A stretch of DNA of 64,000 nt from Ferrovibrio terrae (GTDB lineage: Bacteria > Pseudomonadota > Alphaproteobacteria > Ferrovibrionales > Ferrovibrionaceae). The position numbers were made by a program, and so were the translations under genes. Location: assembly GCF_007197755.1 (NCBI RefSeq), contig NZ_CP041636.1, positions 3,322,001 to 3,386,000 on the forward strand, written 5' to 3'. The number at the start of each line of letters is the position of its first letter. The stretch's first letter is position 1. Of this stretch, positions 15,799 to 24,658 are shown one piece after another. The notes below the pieces were generated by a model that saw nothing but the letters and a program-made list of their open reading frames with translations, searched no databases and was not told the origin of the DNA.

Positions 15799-16851
15799 CT
15801 ACGCCGTCTTTGGCACCGATATGCCGAGCTTGTCGGCCCAGGGCCGCAGGCTCGGCATGATCTCGGGATGCAGCGTCACACCTTCGGCCTGCTGCTGCGT
15901 CCGCAGCTTCAGGCCGCGTTCGCCCGGCATGCGCACCGACGGGTTGCCGGGCTTGACCGGTGCGGTACGGCAGGCCTCGGCCAGCCATTCGGTTTCCTGG
16001 GCAAATGCTTCGGCGCCGCCGAAGGCCGCTGGATCGATCACCTGCACGAAGACGCGCGCGCCCCACTGTTTGGAACCTTCGGCACGGCCCGAACCGGCGA
16101 GGGCCGAGGTCAGCATTTCGACCAGCAGGCCGAGCGCGAAGCCCTTGTGGCCGAGATCCATACCGCCGAGCGGTAGTACCGCGCCGGGCGGCGTCGCGGT
16201 GAAGCTGGCGGGATCGTCGGTGGCGTTGCCCTTGTTGTCGACCAGCCAGGGGCCACCGAGTTTGCCACCGGTGCGGTTCAGCCGCGCCACCATGCCGTTC
16301 GTGGTGGTCGAAGCGCTGATATCGAAGATCACCGGCGTGGTTTTGGTCGGCCAGCCACCGGCGATGGGGTTGGGTGTGTAGCGGCCGACAATCGCACCGA
16401 ATGGCGCCACTGAGCCGCTATGCGGGTCGGAACTGGCGATCAGCAGCGCCATGCCGCGCTCGATCACACGCAGCGGATAGGCGGCGAGACAGGCGATGTG
16501 GTGCGAATGGTTGATCACCACGGTGCCGGTCCCATAGGTCCTGGCTCGCGTGATGGCGTTCTCGATGGCCTTGAGCACCAGCCAGGGACCGGGCAGGTAA
16601 TGGCCGTTCCAGGTAAGCACCGCAGGGCGCTCGGCGATGATCGTCGGCTCGCCGTTCTTGGCCATGCGGCCGGCTTCCAGCTCCGCAAGGTAAGGCCCGA
16701 GCAGCTGCAGGCCATGCGTGCTGTGGCCCATCAGGTCACCTTCGACCAGGATCGCGGCGGTGGCGCGGGCCTTTTCCACATCCAGCCCGCCCTTGCGAAG
16801 CAGATCGATGGCGAAGGTGACAAGATCGGTGGCGGCAAAGCGTTCGGTCAT
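15799..16851 (-). CDS. Ldh2/malate-type NAD(P)-dependent dehydrogenase
   Basis: A 350-residue member of the malate/L-lactate/ureidoglycolate dehydrogenase family, which has a fold unrelated to classical Rossmann dehydrogenases. Recognisable parts are the N-terminal DLLRKGGLDVEKARATAAIL, GHSTHGLQLLGPYL with the conserved His, VINHSHHIACLAAYPL, and GGMDLGHKGFALGLLVEML with the conserved Lys/Gly pattern. Members reduce 2-keto acids or oxidise 2-hydroxy acids. It is convergent with the nitrile hydratase operon (2-base gap). The cox-type operon terminator lies just upstream. Substrate not assigned. Confidence 0.88.
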   Translation of the reverse strand: MTERFAATDLVTFAIDLLRKGGLDVEKARATAAILVEGDLMGHSTHGLQLLGPYLAELEAGRMAKNGEPTIIAERPAVLTWNGHYLPGPWLVLKAIENAITRARTYGTGTVVINHSHHIACLAAYPLRVIERGMALLIASSDPHSGSVAPFGAIVGRYTPNPIAGGWPTKTTPVIFDISASTTTNGMVARLNRTGGKLGGPWLVDNKGNATDDPASFTATPPGAVLPLGGMDLGHKGFALGLLVEMLTSALAGSGRAEGSKQWGARVFVQVIDPAAFGGAEAFAQETEWLAEACRTAPVKPGNPSVRMPGERGLKLRTQQQAEGVTLHPEIMPSLRPWADKLGISVPKTA

Positions 16852-16874
16852 GGCCTGTCCAGACAGCGCGAATC

Positions 16875-16908
16875 AAAAACGGCGCGCCATTGTAGTCGGG
16901 CGCGCCGT
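16875..16908 (-). terminator. rho-independent terminator of the cox-type operon
   Basis: On the minus strand ACGGCGCGCC (16908-16899) pairs perfectly with GGCGCGCCGT (16888-16879) and is followed by a TTTTTGATT tract. It sits 20 bases beyond the stop of the FAD subunit gene and before the Ldh2 gene start. Confidence 0.85.
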
Positions 16909-16927
16909 CGATGTGAAAGCTATGATC

Positions 16928-17725
16928 TCAGCCGAGCGCGTTCTGCACGGCGCGCTTGGCGACCACACCCACCAGATGAGCACGGTATTCGCCGCTGCCG
17001 TGGATGTCGTTGTTCATCTTGGCGGGATCAGTCTTGATGCCCTTCAGTGCGTCAACGCTGAAGGATTTCGACAGTGCCGCTTCCATTTCCTTGTGACGGA
17101 ACACGCAGGGGCCAGCGCCGGTGACGGCAACGCGGACACCATCGGCAGTTTCAGCCACGAAGACGCCAACCATGGCGTAGCGCGAGGCCGGGTTGCGGAA
17201 CTTCTCGTAGCCGGCGCGCTTGGGCACCGGGAACTCGATCTTCGTGATGATCTCGCCGTCTGCCAGCGCGGTCTCGAACAGGCCAGTGAAGAAACTGTCG
17301 GCGGCGATCTTTCGCTTGGTGGTATGCACCGTGGCATTCAGGCCGAGCACGGCGGAAGGATAGTCCGCTGCCGGGTCATTGTTGGCGACCGAGCCACCCA
17401 CCGTGCCCATGTTGCGCACGGCGGGGTCGCCGATCAGGCCGGCGAGTGTGCTGAGCGCCGGGATGGCCTTCTTCACCTCGGCCGAGGTGGCGACAGCGCC
17501 ATGCTTTGTGATGGCGCCGATGCTGACGGTGCTGCCTGCGACTGAAATACCGCTCAGTTCGGCTATGCCGGTGAGGTCAACCAGGTCAGACGGCGAGGCG
17601 AGGCGGTTCTTCAGCGTCGGCAGCAGGGTCTGGCCGCCGGCGATGAATTTGCCGTCGCTGGCGTCGCCAAGCAGCTTGGCGGCATCGGCCAGCGATTTCG
17701 GTCGATGATAGTTGAACGCATACAT
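16928..17725 (-). CDS. xanthine dehydrogenase family FAD-binding (medium) subunit, CoxM-like
   Basis: A 265-residue FAD-binding subunit of a molybdenum hydroxylase. MYAFNYHRPKSLADAAKLL is the usual start. The FAD-contacting motifs are KFIAGGQTLLPTLKNRL and TVGGSVANNDPAADYPSAVLGLNA. The C-terminal half is the CO_deh_flav_C region (KFRNPASRYAMVGVFVAE). The subunit passes electrons from the iron-sulfur protein to an acceptor through FAD. It is the last gene of the G-S-L-M operon, 19 bases after the large subunit, and is followed by a terminator. Confidence 0.92.
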   Translation of the reverse strand: MYAFNYHRPKSLADAAKLLGDASDGKFIAGGQTLLPTLKNRLASPSDLVDLTGIAELSGISVAGSTVSIGAITKHGAVATSAEVKKAIPALSTLAGLIGDPAVRNMGTVGGSVANNDPAADYPSAVLGLNATVHTTKRKIAADSFFTGLFETALADGEIITKIEFPVPKRAGYEKFRNPASRYAMVGVFVAETADGVRVAVTGAGPCVFRHKEMEAALSKSFSVDALKGIKTDPAKMNNDIHGSGEYRAHLVGVVAKRAVQNALG

Positions 17726-17744
17726 GGGGGCTTCTCCTGGTCTC

Positions 17745-20117
17745 TTACTCGGCGGCCGCGGCGAGATTCTGGCTCTGGATCACGCGCCAGACATTCTGCG
17801 GCGTCGCCGGCATGTTGATCTTCTCGGTGCCGAGCGCATCGGTAATGGCATTCATCAGCGCGGCCGGAGCTGCAATCGCACCGGCTTCGCCGCAGCCCTT
17901 CACGCCCAGCGGATTATGCGGGCAGGGCGTTTCGATCATGCCGACGTTGTAGGATGGCAGGTCATCGGCGCGCGGCATGCAATAGTCGTTGAACGATGCC
18001 GTGAGCAGCTGGCCGCTCTTGGGATCGTAGACCACGCCTTCCAGCAACGCCTGACCGATGCCCTGGGCGATGCCGCCATGCACCTGGCCCTCGACGATCA
18101 TCGGGTTGACCACCTTGCCGAAGTCATCGACCGCCACCCAGTTCACGATGTGGGTGACGCCGGTATCGCTGTCGATCTCCACTTCGGCCACATGCACGCC
18201 GGCGGGGAAGGTGAAGTTCGCCGGATCGTAGAAGGCGCTGGCCTCCAGCCCCGGTTCCAGGTCGGCCGGATAGTTGTGCGGCACGTAAGCCGTGAAGGCG
18301 ATCTGCGCCATGGGCACCTGCTTGTCGGTGCCTTTCACCGAGAAGACGCCCTTGTCGTAAGCGACATCGTCGGCCGACGCCTCCATCAGATGGGCGGCAA
18401 TCTTCTTGCCCTTGTCGATGATCTTGTCGGCCGCGCGCATGATGGCGGAGCCACCGACGGCCAGTGAACGTGAGCCGTAGGTGCCCATGCCCATCGGCAC
18501 CAGTGCGGTATCACCATGCACCACTTCGATACTCTCGAGCGGCACACCGAGGCGGTCCGACACGATCTGGGCAAAGGTGGTTTCATGGCCTTGGCCATGG
18601 CTGTGCGAGCCGGTATGGACGAACACACTGCCGGTGGCGTTGAAGCGGATCTGTGCCGACTCCCAGAGGCCGACGCCAGCGCCGAGCGAGCCGACCACGG
18701 CCGAGGGCGCGATGCCGCAGGCCTCGATATAGGCGCAGAGGCCAATACCGCGCAGCTTGCCTTTCTTGGCGGCATCTGCCTTGCGCTGCTTGAAGCCACT
18801 GTAGTCAGACATCTTCAGCGCTTCATCCAGCGCCTTGGCATACTGGCCACTGTCATACACGCAGGCGACCGGCGTCTGGTACGGGAATGCGTCGTCCGGC
18901 ACGAAATTGCGCCGGCGCAGTTCCGCCGGATCGACCTTCAGCTCGCGCGCCGCTGCTTCGACGATACGTTCGACCACATAGGTTGCTTCCGGACGGCCGG
19001 CGCCGCGATAGGCGTCCACCGGGGTGGTGTTGGTGAACACGGCCTTCACCTCGGCATAGATCGCCGGCGTGGTGTACTGGCCCGCCAGCAGCAGTGCGTA
19101 AAGATAAGTCGGTACGGCCGAGGCGAAGGTGGACAGATAGGCGCCCATATTTGCCTTGGTCTCGACGCGGAAGCCGAGGAATTTGCCGTCCTTGTCCATG
19201 GCCAGTTCGGCATGGGTGACATGGTCGCGGCCATGCGCATCGGTCAGGAAGGCCTCGGTGCGATCCGAGGTCCACTTCACCGGCTTCTTCAGCTTGCGCG
19301 CGGCCCAGACGCAGACGGTTTCTTCGGCATAGTTGAAAATCTTGGAGCCGAAGCCACCGCCGACATCGGGCGCGATCACGCGCACCTTGTGTTCGGGCAG
19401 GCCGAACACGAAGGCGCAGAGGATCAGCCGGATGACATGCGGATTCTGTGAGGTGGTGTAGACCGTGGTGTTGTCGGTGCCCGGTTCGTATTCACCGATG
19501 GCGCTGCGCGGCTCCATAGGATTGGGCGACAGCCGATTGTTCACCAGGTCGATTTTGGTGACATGCGCGGCCTTGGCGAAGGCAGCTTCGGTGGCAGCCT
19601 TGTCGCCGAAGTCCCAGTCGTAACAGAGGTTGCCGGGTGCATCGGCATGCACCTCCGGTGCTCCGGGTTTCAGGGCGTTGACCACATCGACCACCGGCGT
19701 CAGTACGTCGTAATCGACCTCGATGGCCTCGGCGGCATCGCGGGCTTCACCCAGGCTGCGCGCGATCACTACGGCCACCTGATCGCCGACATGGCGCACA
19801 TGATCGATGGCGATGATGTCGTGGCGCGGCGCCTTGTGCGGCTCGCCCTTCTTGTCCTTGACGGTCCAGCCGCAGATCAGGCCGCCGACCTTGTCGGCCG
19901 CCACATCCTTGCCGGTATAGACGGCAACGACGCCTGGCATCTTGCGGGCGGCGTCGGTGCTGATCGATTTGATTTTTGCGAAAGCGTGCGGTGAACGATG
20001 GAAGTAGGCGTAAAGCTGGCCGGGGCGGTTGATATCGTCGGTGTAATGGCCCTGACCCGTAATGAAGCGGAAATCTTCCTTGCGACGGACTGACTGGCCG
20101 ATGCCCTGGTTGGTCAT
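17745..20117 (-). CDS. xanthine dehydrogenase family molybdopterin-binding (large) subunit, CoxL-like form II
   Basis: A 790-residue molybdopterin-cytosine-dinucleotide subunit. [21 protein letters not shown] starts the protein, with a GGGGGTAAGC ribosome site before ATG 20117. The active-site loop is AYRGAGR (residues 369-375). True CO dehydrogenases (form I) have AYRCSFR with the Cu-binding Cys; AYRGAGR is the form II sequence, for which CO oxidation is doubtful. GGGFGSK and the late KGCGEAGAI with the conserved catalytic Glu are present. Likely an aldehyde or aromatic/heterocycle hydroxylase. It pairs with the small and medium subunits on either side. Confidence 0.92.
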   Translation of the reverse strand: MTNQGIGQSVRRKEDFRFITGQGHYTDDINRPGQLYAYFHRSPHAFAKIKSISTDAARKMPGVVAVYTGKDVAADKVGGLICGWTVKDKKGEPHKAPRHDIIAIDHVRHVGDQVAVVIARSLGEARDAAEAIEVDYDVLTPVVDVVNALKPGAPEVHADAPGNLCYDWDFGDKAATEAAFAKAAHVTKIDLVNNRLSPNPMEPRSAIGEYEPGTDNTTVYTTSQNPHVIRLILCAFVFGLPEHKVRVIAPDVGGGFGSKIFNYAEETVCVWAARKLKKPVKWTSDRTEAFLTDAHGRDHVTHAELAMDKDGKFLGFRVETKANMGAYLSTFASAVPTYLYALLLAGQYTTPAIYAEVKAVFTNTTPVDAYRGAGRPEATYVVERIVEAAARELKVDPAELRRRNFVPDDAFPYQTPVACVYDSGQYAKALDEALKMSDYSGFKQRKADAAKKGKLRGIGLCAYIEACGIAPSAVVGSLGAGVGLWESAQIRFNATGSVFVHTGSHSHGQGHETTFAQIVSDRLGVPLESIEVVHGDTALVPMGMGTYGSRSLAVGGSAIMRAADKIIDKGKKIAAHLMEASADDVAYDKGVFSVKGTDKQVPMAQIAFTAYVPHNYPADLEPGLEASAFYDPANFTFPAGVHVAEVEIDSDTGVTHIVNWVAVDDFGKVVNPMIVEGQVHGGIAQGIGQALLEGVVYDPKSGQLLTASFNDYCMPRADDLPSYNVGMIETPCPHNPLGVKGCGEAGAIAAPAALMNAITDALGTEKINMPATPQNVWRVIQSQNLAAAAE

Positions 20118-20122
20118 AACGC

Positions 20123-20593
20123 TTACCCCCGCATTGCCTGTGCCCCGGCCATCACGGCCTTGACGATGTTGTGATAGCCCGTGCAGCGGCAGAGGTTGCC
20201 CTCCAGCTCGTGACGAACGGTTTCCTCGTTGGGGTTCGGATTGCGCTGCGCGAGGTCGACGGCACTCATGATCATGCCCGGCGTGCAGAAGCCGCATTGC
20301 AGGGCGTGATGCTCGCGGAAGGCTTCCTGCATTGGGTGCAGCTTGCCGTCCTGGGCCAGGCCTTCGATCGTGGTCACCTTCGCACCCTGCGCTTGCGCGG
20401 CGAGGATGGTGCAGGCTTTCACGCTTTTGCCGTCGACATGGACGACGCAGGCACCGCACTGGCTGGTGTCGCAGCCGACATGCGTGCCGGTCAGCTGGAG
20501 ATGCTCACGCAGGAACTGCACCAGCAGGGTGCGGGGTTCGACGTCACGCGTTTCCGGCTGACCGTTGACGGTTATCGTCACGGAAATGGTCAT
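20123..20593 (-). CDS. (2Fe-2S)-binding small subunit of a molybdenum hydroxylase, CoxS-like
   Basis: A 156-residue protein with two [2Fe-2S] domains. The plant-ferredoxin-type domain has [22 protein letters not shown] (four Cys, two clusters of the motif), and the helical domain has [12 protein letters not shown] and [10 protein letters not shown]. The start at 20593 is chosen for the GGGAGGATCAGC ribosome site; an earlier in-frame ATG at 20632 lacks one. The subunit relays electrons from molybdenum to FAD. It lies 5 bases upstream of the large subunit gene in the same operon. Confidence 0.93.
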   Translation of the reverse strand: MTISVTITVNGQPETRDVEPRTLLVQFLREHLQLTGTHVGCDTSQCGACVVHVDGKSVKACTILAAQAQGAKVTTIEGLAQDGKLHPMQEAFREHHALQCGFCTPGMIMSAVDLAQRNPNPNEETVRHELEGNLCRCTGYHNIVKAVMAGAQAMRG

Positions 20594-20699
20594 GCTGATC
20601 CTCCCATGGGGCGCGGAGAAGTGTTGGGGCATTCGCGCGCCGCACCCGATAACTTTGGGCGCAATGCGCGAGGGGCGTCAAGTTGCAAAACGGTGGATA

Positions 20700-21377
20700 T
20701 CAGCTGCGCAGGATCAAAACCGTAGCTGCGCATACGATCGCGATCAGGCCGGTGATCCAGAGCCAGCTTGGTATCCCACCAGTTACTGGCGTCGATGGTT
20801 GCGTTGCAGCAGGGCGTTGCAGCGCGTCGGCTGCTGCCGAAGCCGAGATCGGTTCCGCCATGGCGATGTCTTTGGCGGCTTCCGCTACGGTAGACGCAAT
20901 GTCCGCGCCGGCGGCCGGCCCGCCGACGATCTGGTTGAACTTGGTGAAGAAGTCTTCGGCCATCTTGGCGGCGACGCCATCGATCAGACGCGCGCCGATC
21001 TGGGCCAGCTTGCCGCCAACCTGGGCATTGACTGAATAGGAGAGACGGGTGGCGGGACCCGGCGTGCCGTCGATCTGGGCGTCGACGAGCTGCACCTTGG
21101 CGCTGCCCTTGCCGAAACCGGCGGCGACGCCGCCCTGGGCCTCGCCTGAGATGGTACAGCTGCTGGGCGGATCGAGGTCGCCAAGTGTCACCTTGCCCTT
21201 GAAGCGGGCTTTGACCGGCCCGACCTTGACCAGTACAGCGGCTTCAAAGTCAGTGTCCGAGGTCTTGGTGACGCTCTCGCAGCCGGTAATGCACTGGCGA
21301 AGGATCTCGGGGTCGTTGATGGCATCCCAGACCGCCTGACGAGAGGCGGGAATAAGCTGTTCGCCGGTCAGTTCCAT
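20700..21377 (-). CDS. CoxG-like SRPBCC protein with C-terminal membrane anchor
   Basis: A 225-residue protein. The SRPBCC (START-like) domain covers about 1-150 with MELTGEQLIPASRQAVWDAI, CITGCESV and KFKGKV-type strands (ARFKGKVTLGDLDPPSSC). A Pro/Ala-rich spacer is followed by a membrane helix (LWITGLIAIVCAATVLIL) at the extreme C-terminus. In Oligotropha CoxG recruits CO dehydrogenase to the membrane. Here it precedes coxS, L and M-like genes on the same strand (106-base gap to coxS), so it likely anchors this hydroxylase to the respiratory membrane. Confidence 0.85.
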   Translation of the reverse strand: MELTGEQLIPASRQAVWDAINDPEILRQCITGCESVTKTSDTDFEAAVLVKVGPVKARFKGKVTLGDLDPPSSCTISGEAQGGVAAGFGKGSAKVQLVDAQIDGTPGPATRLSYSVNAQVGGKLAQIGARLIDGVAAKMAEDFFTKFNQIVGGPAAGADIASTVAEAAKDIAMAEPISASAAADALQRPAATQPSTPVTGGIPSWLWITGLIAIVCAATVLILRS

Positions 21378-21494
21378 GACAAACCTCCAAAAATCACAAC
21401 ATTAAGTGGCTGAGAAACGATTCACGGGCTGTTAAGATTAGCCGCCTAGGTTCGACAGAACTAGGTTCAGGTCCAGTGCAAGGGTAGGGGTGCT

Positions 21495-22256
21495 ATGGTC
21501 CCCGCGACACGATCCGGCATCGATGTAAGTTTCTGGCTGCTCGAACAGGCGGCGACAGAGCGTATTGCCATGTCGCTGCCGAAACTGCGCTGGCTGCTCT
21601 ATCTGGCGCAGGCGCATTATGCGATTGCCCGCGACGGCGCCAAGCTGATGCCGGCGACCTTCCTGGTCGGCGACGACGGTCCCATCGAGCCGACACTGGA
21701 TCTGGTATTCCAGGCCGGCATTGAAAACCCCTGGTCCCCCGCTTTGAGCGAGACTGCGGCCGCCTTCCTGGAAGGTTTCTGGAAGCGCTTCGGTGCCCTG
21801 CCGGCGATTGCGCTGCACAAACTCGTGATTGGCGACCCAGCTTGGCGCAAGGCGCAGGAGAATGGCCCGGGCAGCGAGATCGCCGTCGACCTGCACCGCG
21901 CTTCCGCGCCCAAGCCCACAAGTCTCGGCCATGCACCTGTCCATCCGGCATCCGCCACCGGCGCGCGCCGCCGGCCGCCGGCGCCGCCGGCCGTGCTGCC
22001 GCCGTTCGAAGAAGCGGTGCGGCAGAAGATCGCCGAGCATGCCATCGACGCGGCTCATCCGCTCACCCGGGCAGTGCGCACTGCGCAGCCGGCCCGGCCC
22101 GGGCAGCAGTCGCAGGCCAAGACCGCATCGGTTCAGGAAGCCGCTGGCCACCTCCGGGCAGCACCGCCTGACAGTCAGGAAGTCCGGTTCACCGCGGACG
22201 GCCGCTCGGTCACCCGATGGCGCCCGAAGCGGCGCGTCGAAGGCCCCACGATTTGA
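21495..22256 (+). CDS. Panacea-domain-like protein (putative), orphan
   Basis: A 253-residue protein. Residues 25-125 (LPKLRWLLYLAQAHYAIA, GDDGPIEPTLDLVF, ALHKLVIGDPAWRKAQ) resemble the Panacea (DUF4065/SocA-like) fold, which acts as an antitoxin or regulatory module in many phage and TA loci. The rest is Pro/Ala/Arg-rich and probably disordered (GARRRPPAPPAVLPPFEEA), so the protein is much longer than the domain. No toxin-like gene is adjacent: neighbours are coxG (divergent) and the cold-shock gene. AGGG/GGGG precede ATG 21495. The domain call is by eye and moderate. Confidence 0.55.
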   Translation: MVPATRSGIDVSFWLLEQAATERIAMSLPKLRWLLYLAQAHYAIARDGAKLMPATFLVGDDGPIEPTLDLVFQAGIENPWSPALSETAAAFLEGFWKRFGALPAIALHKLVIGDPAWRKAQENGPGSEIAVDLHRASAPKPTSLGHAPVHPASATGARRRPPAPPAVLPPFEEAVRQKIAEHAIDAAHPLTRAVRTAQPARPGQQSQAKTASVQEAAGHLRAAPPDSQEVRFTADGRSVTRWRPKRRVEGPTI

Positions 22257-22365
22257 ACTGACAGCCCTTCGTAACCCTCCGCAGCCCTTGTTAGAATCGC
22301 TTTGGCACCGCCCGTAAAAGGTGTTACGGTTAGACGTTTAGTGGGGCAATTGAAGGGCTAAAAGA

Positions 22366-23076
22366 GTGGATCAAGGGGGCTTCGGCGACGCCGAGATCGT
22401 CAAGATTTCCGGCAAGGTCAAGTGGTTCAACGCAGTCAAAGGCTTTGGTTTCGTCAGTCCTGACGACAACTCCGGAGACATCTTTCTTCATCTCTCCTGC
22501 TTGCGACAGGCTGGTTACGAAAGCATCGAAGAAGGCTCGACCCTGATGCTCGAAGTGGCCAAGCGGCCCAAAGGCATGCAGGCCGTCCGCGTTCTGTCGG
22601 TCGATACCAGCACTGCGCAGCCCTCGAGTGGCGGCCCTGGCGGCGGTTTCGGTGATCGCGGCCCGCGTCCCCCGCGTCAATCGCGGTTCGGTGACCGCGG
22701 TGGTTTCGGTGATCGCGGCGGCTTTGGCGACCGTGGCGGTTATGGTGACCGCGGCGGCGATCGTGGTGGCTTCGGCGATCGCGGTGGTTATGGCGACCGC
22801 GGCGGTGATCGTGGCGGCTTCGGTGGCGATCACGGCGCAGCTCGCTTCCCCTCGGTTGTCGCCCAGGGCGATTTCTTTGAAGCCAAGGTCAAGTGGTTCA
22901 ATGCCGTAAAGGGCTATGGCTTTGTGTCACGCGGTGACGGCGAGCAGGACATTTTCGTCCACATGGAAGTGCTGCGTCGCGAAGGCATCAATGAGCTGCA
23001 GCCGGGCCAGTCGGTTCGCGTGCGCATCGGTCAGGGCCCGAAGGGCCCGCAGGTGGCCGAAATCCGCAACGAGTAA
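22366..23076 (+). CDS. double cold-shock domain protein with Gly-Asp-Arg-rich linker
   Basis: A 236-residue protein. Two cold-shock domains (about 13-80 and 170-236) each carry RNP1/RNP2-like motifs: KWFNAVKGFGFVSPDD with DIFLH, and KWFNAVKGYGFVSRGDGEQDIFVH. They are joined by about 70 residues of RGG/GFGDRGGYGDRGG repeats (88-157) that resemble RGG RNA-binding linkers. Such proteins bind single-stranded nucleic acids and melt RNA structure. The start is GTG 22366 after AAGGGCTAAAA. A rho-independent terminator follows. Alphaproteobacteria often have two-CSD proteins, but an RGG linker of this length is less common. Confidence 0.92.
   Translation: MDQGGFGDAEIVKISGKVKWFNAVKGFGFVSPDDNSGDIFLHLSCLRQAGYESIEEGSTLMLEVAKRPKGMQAVRVLSVDTSTAQPSSGGPGGGFGDRGPRPPRQSRFGDRGGFGDRGGFGDRGGYGDRGGDRGGFGDRGGYGDRGGDRGGFGGDHGAARFPSVVAQGDFFEAKVKWFNAVKGYGFVSRGDGEQDIFVHMEVLRREGINELQPGQSVRVRIGQGPKGPQVAEIRNE
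22686..22826 (+). repeat. in-frame tandem repeat encoding (G)GFGDRGG/GYGDRGG units
   Basis: The cold-shock protein linker is coded by seven or so degenerate copies of an 18-30 base unit of the form GGTTTCGGTGATCGCGGC. Units keep frame and mostly differ at third positions. Copy number could vary between strains by slippage or recombination. Confidence 0.75.
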
Positions 23077-23099
23077 TCGACCCACACCAGATTTTTGCA

Positions 23100-23131
23100 A
23101 AAACGCCGGCGGATCAAACCGCCGGCGTTTT
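23100..23131 (+). terminator. rho-independent terminator after the cold-shock gene
   Basis: AAAACGCCGGCGG (23100-23112) pairs with CCGCCGGCGTTTT (23119-23131) around ATCAAA, followed by CATTTT. A-rich and T-rich ends let it work in both directions, and the convergent PAS-protein gene ends at its right edge. Confidence 0.9.
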
Positions 23132-23658
23132 CATTTTGGCGGTGCCGGATGGCGAACTGCTGGGCGCGACGCCTTGCCTTCAACGGCCGGTGCCGCAGTC
23201 TTTTCCTCGTCGGGGTAGGCGTTGAGGATGAGCAGCATGTCGACATTTTCGCCGTCCCGGGCCAGCGGAAAATAGACGCGCTCGGTATCGATGAAATCGC
23301 GGCCGGGATGCGGCATGCCGAACCGGTCGTAGACGGCTTCACGCCTTTCAAGCACGGCCATCATGTTACCGTGGATACGGCCGAAATATTCCGGCAGAAC
23401 GGCATCCTCAAGATACTGGCCGCTGATCTCGCGGCCGGCAGCCGTGCTCTGCAGCGTGCCGATCAGGCGGAAGCGGAAGCGGATTTTTCCGTCCGTACGC
23501 TCGACATCGACGAGGTTGGTGAAAGAGAGCAGGGCGCGTATGGCCAGCGGATCGATATGCTGCCGACCGGGCAATTTGCCCGGCGGGGCAACCCCAGCCA
23601 GATAGTCCCGCATACGCGCAAATTGCGCATCCAGCTTGGCGTAATCCGGTCGCTGCAT
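23131..23658 (-). CDS. PAS_5-family single-domain protein
   Basis: A 175-residue protein matching the PAS_5 family common in Rhodospirillales and Rhizobiales: LPGRQHIDPLAIRALLSFTNLVDVER, RFRFRLIGTLQSTAAGREISGQYLED, and DTERVYFPLARDGENVDMLLIL. It has no output domain and no membrane segment. Members of this family have no established role; they are presumed small-molecule sensors. The C-terminal 25 residues are charged and low in complexity. Isolated between two terminators, so probably monocistronic. Confidence 0.75.
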   Translation of the reverse strand: MQRPDYAKLDAQFARMRDYLAGVAPPGKLPGRQHIDPLAIRALLSFTNLVDVERTDGKIRFRFRLIGTLQSTAAGREISGQYLEDAVLPEYFGRIHGNMMAVLERREAVYDRFGMPHPGRDFIDTERVYFPLARDGENVDMLLILNAYPDEEKTAAPAVEGKASRPAVRHPAPPK

Positions 23659-23707
23659 TTCTGCCTCCCCCTGACGCCACGGGGATCAGCCTAATCCTGT
23701 TGCGCCG

Positions 23708-24646
23708 TCAGCGCAATTCAGCTGCATAATCCGCGACCGGCAGGGCGTTGGGGATCAGGCCCTGTTTAACGAGGTAATCGGCGAAGCGGCTGTAGCGGTG
23801 ATTGTCCAGCGCCCGAGGTGACTGCGCGAAGCGCGGCAGAGTGGCACCCCAGGCGCGGCGGTTCAGTTCGTCGTCCAGGCTTTTGCTTTCCTTGATGAAC
23901 GCCTGCCAGCTTTTCTGCGGTTCGTTATGCATGTAGGCGACCGCTTCTTCGATGGCGTCCAGTAGTCGCTTGAGGCGATCGTCGTTCAGTTTGTCCTTAT
24001 GGGCGACCAGTACCAGTTCGTCATACAGCGGCACGCCGTAGTCCTCTGGATAGAAGGCGCGGCCTGGCTTGCCCGCGATGTCCATCTGGTTCAGCTCAAA
24101 ATTGCGGAAGGCACCGATGGTGGCATCGACCTGGCCGGAGAAAATCGAGGGCGAGAGTGAAAAGTTGACGTTGATCAGCGTCACGTCGGTAAGCTTCAGG
24201 CCATATTGCTCCAGCATGGACTTGAGCAGGGCATCCTCGAAGCCGCCGACGGAATAGCCGATCTTCTTGCCCTTCAGGTCGGCAATCGACTTGACCGGAC
24301 CATCGCGCAGCACGACCAGCGAATTCAGCGGTGTGGCGACCAGCGTGCCGATGCGGCGCAGCGGCAGACCCTGCGCCACCTGCACATGCAGTTGCGGCTG
24401 ATACGAGATCGCCACCTCGGCCTTGCCGGCGGCAACCAGCTTGGGCGGATCGTTCGGATCGGCGGGCGCGACCAGATCCACCAGTAGCTCGTTGCGGTCG
24501 AAGATGCCGGTGTGCTTGGCGACAATCAGCGGCGCATGATCGGGATTGACAAACCAGTCGAGCAGCACGGTCAGCTTGTCATGTGCCGAGGCGATGCCAG
24601 GCAGCAGGGCGGTGACAAAGCCGGCAATGGCGATCATGCGTTTCAT
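23708..24646 (-). CDS. thiY: ABC transporter substrate-binding protein, NMT1/THI5-like (ThiY)
   Basis: A 312-residue periplasmic protein with signal peptide (MKRMIAIAGFVTALLPGIASA). The mature part is NMT1/THI5-like: LTVLLDWFVNPDHAPLIVAKHTGIF, VAPADPNDPPKLVAAGKAEVAISYQPQ, and KKIGYSVGGFEDALLKSML. This family binds pyrimidine precursors of thiamine (formylaminopyrimidine or HMP) or thiamine analogues. It is the third gene after a TPP riboswitch, downstream of the ATPase and permease genes, and thus part of a thiZXY-type importer. Confidence 0.88.
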   Translation of the reverse strand: MKRMIAIAGFVTALLPGIASAHDKLTVLLDWFVNPDHAPLIVAKHTGIFDRNELLVDLVAPADPNDPPKLVAAGKAEVAISYQPQLHVQVAQGLPLRRIGTLVATPLNSLVVLRDGPVKSIADLKGKKIGYSVGGFEDALLKSMLEQYGLKLTDVTLINVNFSLSPSIFSGQVDATIGAFRNFELNQMDIAGKPGRAFYPEDYGVPLYDELVLVAHKDKLNDDRLKRLLDAIEEAVAYMHNEPQKSWQAFIKESKSLDDELNRRAWGATLPRFAQSPRALDNHRYSRFADYLVKQGLIPNALPVADYAAELR

Positions 24647-24658
24647 GGATGGACTCCT

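Noticed and set aside
18516-19451. A 311-codon plus-strand frame inside the CoxL-like gene
   Set aside because: Antisense to a well-supported molybdopterin subunit; no domain or ribosome site.
20118-20459. N-terminal extension of the CoxL-like protein to 20459
   Set aside because: The extra 114 residues are out-of-frame translation of the CoxS gene; ATG 20117 has a good ribosome site and the family N-terminus.
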